A DNA stretch of 16,320 bases from an uncultured Clostridia bacterium (GTDB taxonomy: Bacteria; Bacillota; Clostridia; Christensenellales; UBA1242), in assembly GCA_937925475.1 (NCBI GenBank), contig CALEWH010000007.1, positions 1 through 16,320 of the forward strand, given 5' to 3'. The stretch's first letter is position 1. Every line of letters begins with the position of its first letter. Shown here piece after piece: positions 14,599 to 16,320 of the stretch. The notes beneath the pieces are model-generated. The model saw only the letters and a list, made by a program, of their open reading frames with translations. It did not search any database and was not told where the DNA came from. Both the position numbers and the translations under genes were made by a program.

Positions 14599-15651
14599 TT
14601 GAAAAAGGAAATAAGCGATTTTAAGTTAAGCGACCGAAAGAGTCAGATTATACTTGGTGCGGTCGAGAGTTATATTGAAAACGCTCTGCCTATCACTAGC
14701 GAGAAAGTTCAAAGCAATCTGTTTTCGTCACTTTCGAGTGCGACACTCCGAAACGAACTTTCATCACTTGAAGAAATGGGTTATCTCAAACAACTCCACA
14801 CTTCATCAGGTAGAGTTCCGACTACAAAGGCTTATAGATATTATGTCGACAATCTGATGCAAAATCAAAAGTTTGACCCAAATGTTGTGGACGAGATACG
14901 GGACAAATTTCATACACGCTCCAATTTTTTGCTTGACACTCTTGATAAAGTGGCAAAACAAATCGGAGAAGTGATAGATTATCCAGTTTTTGTGCGCACG
15001 ACCGGTTATGAAAAACTAAACATCGTCGCCATCAACATAATTCCGCTAATCACTGGTCAAGCGTTGTTTTTGATACAAACAAATGAAGGCATCATCAACA
15101 ACACGATTGACCTTCCTGATTACATTTTGGAAGAGCATTGTAGAGATGCGAGCAAGTTTTTGTCGACAAATCTTCGAAATAAGCAAGTGACTGATGTAAT
15201 AGAAAATTTTGACAAATACAACCTTATGTTTAAAAACCAAATTAAGTATTTCAATGAGATGTTTACAAGCCTTACAAACTTACTTAAAATGTATGTTGAA
15301 AAAGGCACATCAAGTATGGTGCGGGGCAGTACTAAAAAACTTTTGGAAAATCCCGAACTAAACAATATGAACAGTGCTAAGAAGTTTTTAAACATAATTG
15401 AAAACGAAAAAGAGATAGGTCGAATTATTGAAAACATTGATGAAAATTCGAATAATGAGATTGTTTTCTCCATAGGTGAGGAAAACGAAAGCGAAGAAAT
15501 CAATGACTATTCGATAGTGAAGACCAATTATCATCTTGCAAGCGGAATAAACGCAAGCATAGGTGTAGTTGGGCCTGAGCGAATGGATTATGCAAAAATC
15601 GCTTCGGCACTAAAATACATCACTGACGAATTACGAAAAGATAAGGAGTAA
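14599..15651 (+). CDS. hrcA: Heat-inducible transcription repressor HrcA
   Basis: HrcA represses class I heat-shock operons by binding CIRCE, with help from GroEL. The N-terminal winged helix contains LSDRKSQIILGAVESYI, PITSEKV, SSATLRNELSSLEEMGYL and then HTSSGRVPTTKAYRYYVD, a strong family signature. The middle and C-terminal dimerisation/GAF-like parts are more divergent; GINASIGVVGPERMDYAKI near the end is typical. I choose TTG 14599 because AGAGG (14589-14593) precedes it by five bases; a TTG at 14581 in the same frame has no ribosome site and would place this Shine-Dalgarno inside the gene. This gives 350 residues, the normal length. The CIRCE operator just upstream confirms the assignment. 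The grpE start lies two bases after the stop. Confidence 0.96.
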   Translation: MKKEISDFKLSDRKSQIILGAVESYIENALPITSEKVQSNLFSSLSSATLRNELSSLEEMGYLKQLHTSSGRVPTTKAYRYYVDNLMQNQKFDPNVVDEIRDKFHTRSNFLLDTLDKVAKQIGEVIDYPVFVRTTGYEKLNIVAINIIPLITGQALFLIQTNEGIINNTIDLPDYILEEHCRDASKFLSTNLRNKQVTDVIENFDKYNLMFKNQIKYFNEMFTSLTNLLKMYVEKGTSSMVRGSTKKLLENPELNNMNSAKKFLNIIENEKEIGRIIENIDENSNNEIVFSIGEENESEEINDYSIVKTNYHLASGINASIGVVGPERMDYAKIASALKYITDELRKDKE

Positions 15652-15653
15652 AA

Positions 15654-16145
15654 ATGGACAAAAAGAAAGAACAGCATGAAAACAAAAAGCCTTGCGGTTG
15701 TGAAAAACACGAGTGCAATGCCGAGCCAAAAACAGACGAATATTTGTTGTTGGCACAACGCATAAAAGCCGAGTTTGAAAACTACAAAAAGCGCAACGCC
15801 GAAATTTCTACAATGTCGTTTGACAATGGGGTAGCGGTTACGGTGGAAAAGATGCTTCCAGCAATAGATGCGTTTAAACAAGCAAAAGCCAGCATAAACG
15901 ATGACAATGTTAAGAAAGGTCTTGATATGATACTTGGCCAAATACTCAATGGATTTGCAAGCCTTGGTGTGAGCAAGATTGAATGTGTCGGCAAAGCATT
16001 TGACCCAAATTATCATAATGCAGTTTTAGTCGGAAACGAACCTGACAAAGAAGACGGAGTCGTGCTTGAAGAGTATCAAGAAGGTTTTATTTACAAGGAC
16101 AAGGTCATTAGACACAGTGTTGTAAAGATAAACAAGTTGACATAA
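15654..16145 (+). CDS. grpE: GrpE, nucleotide exchange factor of DnaK
   Basis: GrpE releases ADP from DnaK in the cytoplasmic chaperone cycle. The 163-residue protein has a short charged N-terminal tail, a coiled-coil segment (about 25-55, EYLLLAQRIKAEFENYKKRN), a helix region with VEKMLPAIDAFKQA, and the C-terminal beta-wing with CVGKAFDPNYHNAV and GFIYKDKVIRHSVVKI, which are diagnostic. It is at the short end for the family because the N-terminal tail is brief. That tail contains C14-G-C16 and H19-E-C21, which is unusual. The start is ATG with AAGGAG (15643-15648) overlapping the hrcA stop. It is the second gene of the CIRCE operon; dnaK would be expected next but is not reached before the contig end. 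Confidence 0.95.
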   Translation: MDKKKEQHENKKPCGCEKHECNAEPKTDEYLLLAQRIKAEFENYKKRNAEISTMSFDNGVAVTVEKMLPAIDAFKQAKASINDDNVKKGLDMILGQILNGFASLGVSKIECVGKAFDPNYHNAVLVGNEPDKEDGVVLEEYQEGFIYKDKVIRHSVVKINKLT

Positions 16146-16157
16146 ATATAAACACTA

Positions 16158-16173
16158 TTGCATTTTTATGCAA
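16158..16173 (+). other. Small hairpin downstream of grpE
   Basis: TTGCAT (16158-16163) pairs with ATGCAA (16168-16173) around a four-T loop. No T run follows, so it is a weak terminator at best; it could be a processing or attenuation hairpin between grpE and the next gene. Confidence 0.3.
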
Positions 16174-16220
16174 ACATAAATTTTCTATATTTTCACTATA
16201 TATTAATATTTGATATAAAA

Positions 16221-16246
16221 AAACTTAAAAATTAAACTTAAAAATT
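16221..16246 (+). repeat. Perfect 13-bp tandem duplication in the AT-rich tail
   Basis: AAACTTAAAAATT occurs twice in direct succession (16221-16233 and 16234-16246). It lies in a nearly pure A/T stretch directly before the adapter, where assembly is least reliable. Confidence 0.8.
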
Positions 16247-16275
16247 ATAGAAAATTTTAAAAATTATTATAAAAA

Positions 16276-16320
16276 AGATCGGAAGAGCACACGTCTGAAC
16301 TCCAGTCACGTCCGCACATC
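16276..16320 (+). other. Illumina TruSeq adapter contamination (not genomic)
   Basis: From AGATCGGAAGAGC at 16276 the sequence follows the standard Illumina read-1 adapter through CCAGTCAC, then GTCCGCAC and ATC. GTCCGC followed by AC matches, from memory, TruSeq LT index 18. G+C content changes abruptly at the boundary from almost pure A/T. These bases should be trimmed, and the contig truly ends at or before 16275. Confidence 0.98.

Noticed and set aside
1..16145. Mollicutes-type code with TGA as Trp
   Set aside because: Trp residues in the recognised genes are TGG and no gene is interrupted by TGA; only the absence of TGA stops is unusual.
1..16320. CRISPR array, tRNA genes, riboswitch or insertion sequence
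   Set aside because: I saw no regularly spaced repeats, no cloverleaf, no T-box or other conserved leader, and no transposase in any frame.

Overview
The window looks like one end of a contig from an uncultured, low-GC (a little over one third G+C by eye), spore-forming member of the Clostridia. The evidence is a full-length sporulation sigma factor of the SigK type, an A-type RNase P RNA (Bacilli normally carry the B-type), the CIRCE/HrcA heat-shock control system, an RNase J, and the gene order lepA-hemW-hrcA-grpE. Tryptophan is encoded by TGG and no gene contains an in-frame TGA, so this is not a Mollicutes-type code. The last 45 bases are Illumina adapter sequence, not genome.

Layout. 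About 1-2690 is phage-derived: the end of a large virion-type protein, a coiled-coil protein in the same frame behind a single TAG codon, and two small holin-like membrane proteins (BhlA/UviB type and phi-LC3 type). No endolysin, integrase or attachment site is visible here. About 2700-3755 is a single multi-pass membrane protein gene with its own promoter and terminator. About 3780-7607 is an RNA-metabolism operon: RNase J, a TrmR-like tRNA wobble-uridine O-methyltransferase and a U32/TrhP-like tRNA hydroxylation protein. About 7629-8371 is sigK, behind a possible SigE/SigK-type promoter. About 8376-8823 is rnpB. About 8846-10195 is rarA. A perfect palindromic bidirectional terminator separates rarA from a convergent gene encoding a glycerophosphodiester phosphodiesterase-fold protein that has lost its catalytic residues. 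About 11368-14406 is lepA-hemW, and about 14505 to the end is the CIRCE-controlled hrcA-grpE operon; dnaK is expected next but the contig stops first.

How the genes fit together. Most of the host genes deal with RNA processing, translation and protein quality control: RNase J (mRNA turnover), RNase P RNA (tRNA 5' ends), TrmR/TrhP (tRNA wobble position 34), LepA/EF4 (ribosome), HemW (heme trafficking) and HrcA/GrpE (chaperone control). RarA acts at stalled replication forks, and SigK drives late mother-cell gene expression in sporulation.

Regulation. Six of the eight promoters I can read carry an extended -10 of the form TG-N-TATAAT or a close variant, most often with A as N. Several start transcription only a few bases before the Shine-Dalgarno. 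All 15 genes end in TAA (9) or TAG (6), none in TGA. I found no obviously new multi-gene system. The best leads are the GDPD-fold pseudoenzyme, the amber-separated in-frame phage gene pair, the possible 5' hairpin on the RNase J messenger, and the lysis genes without a visible lysin.
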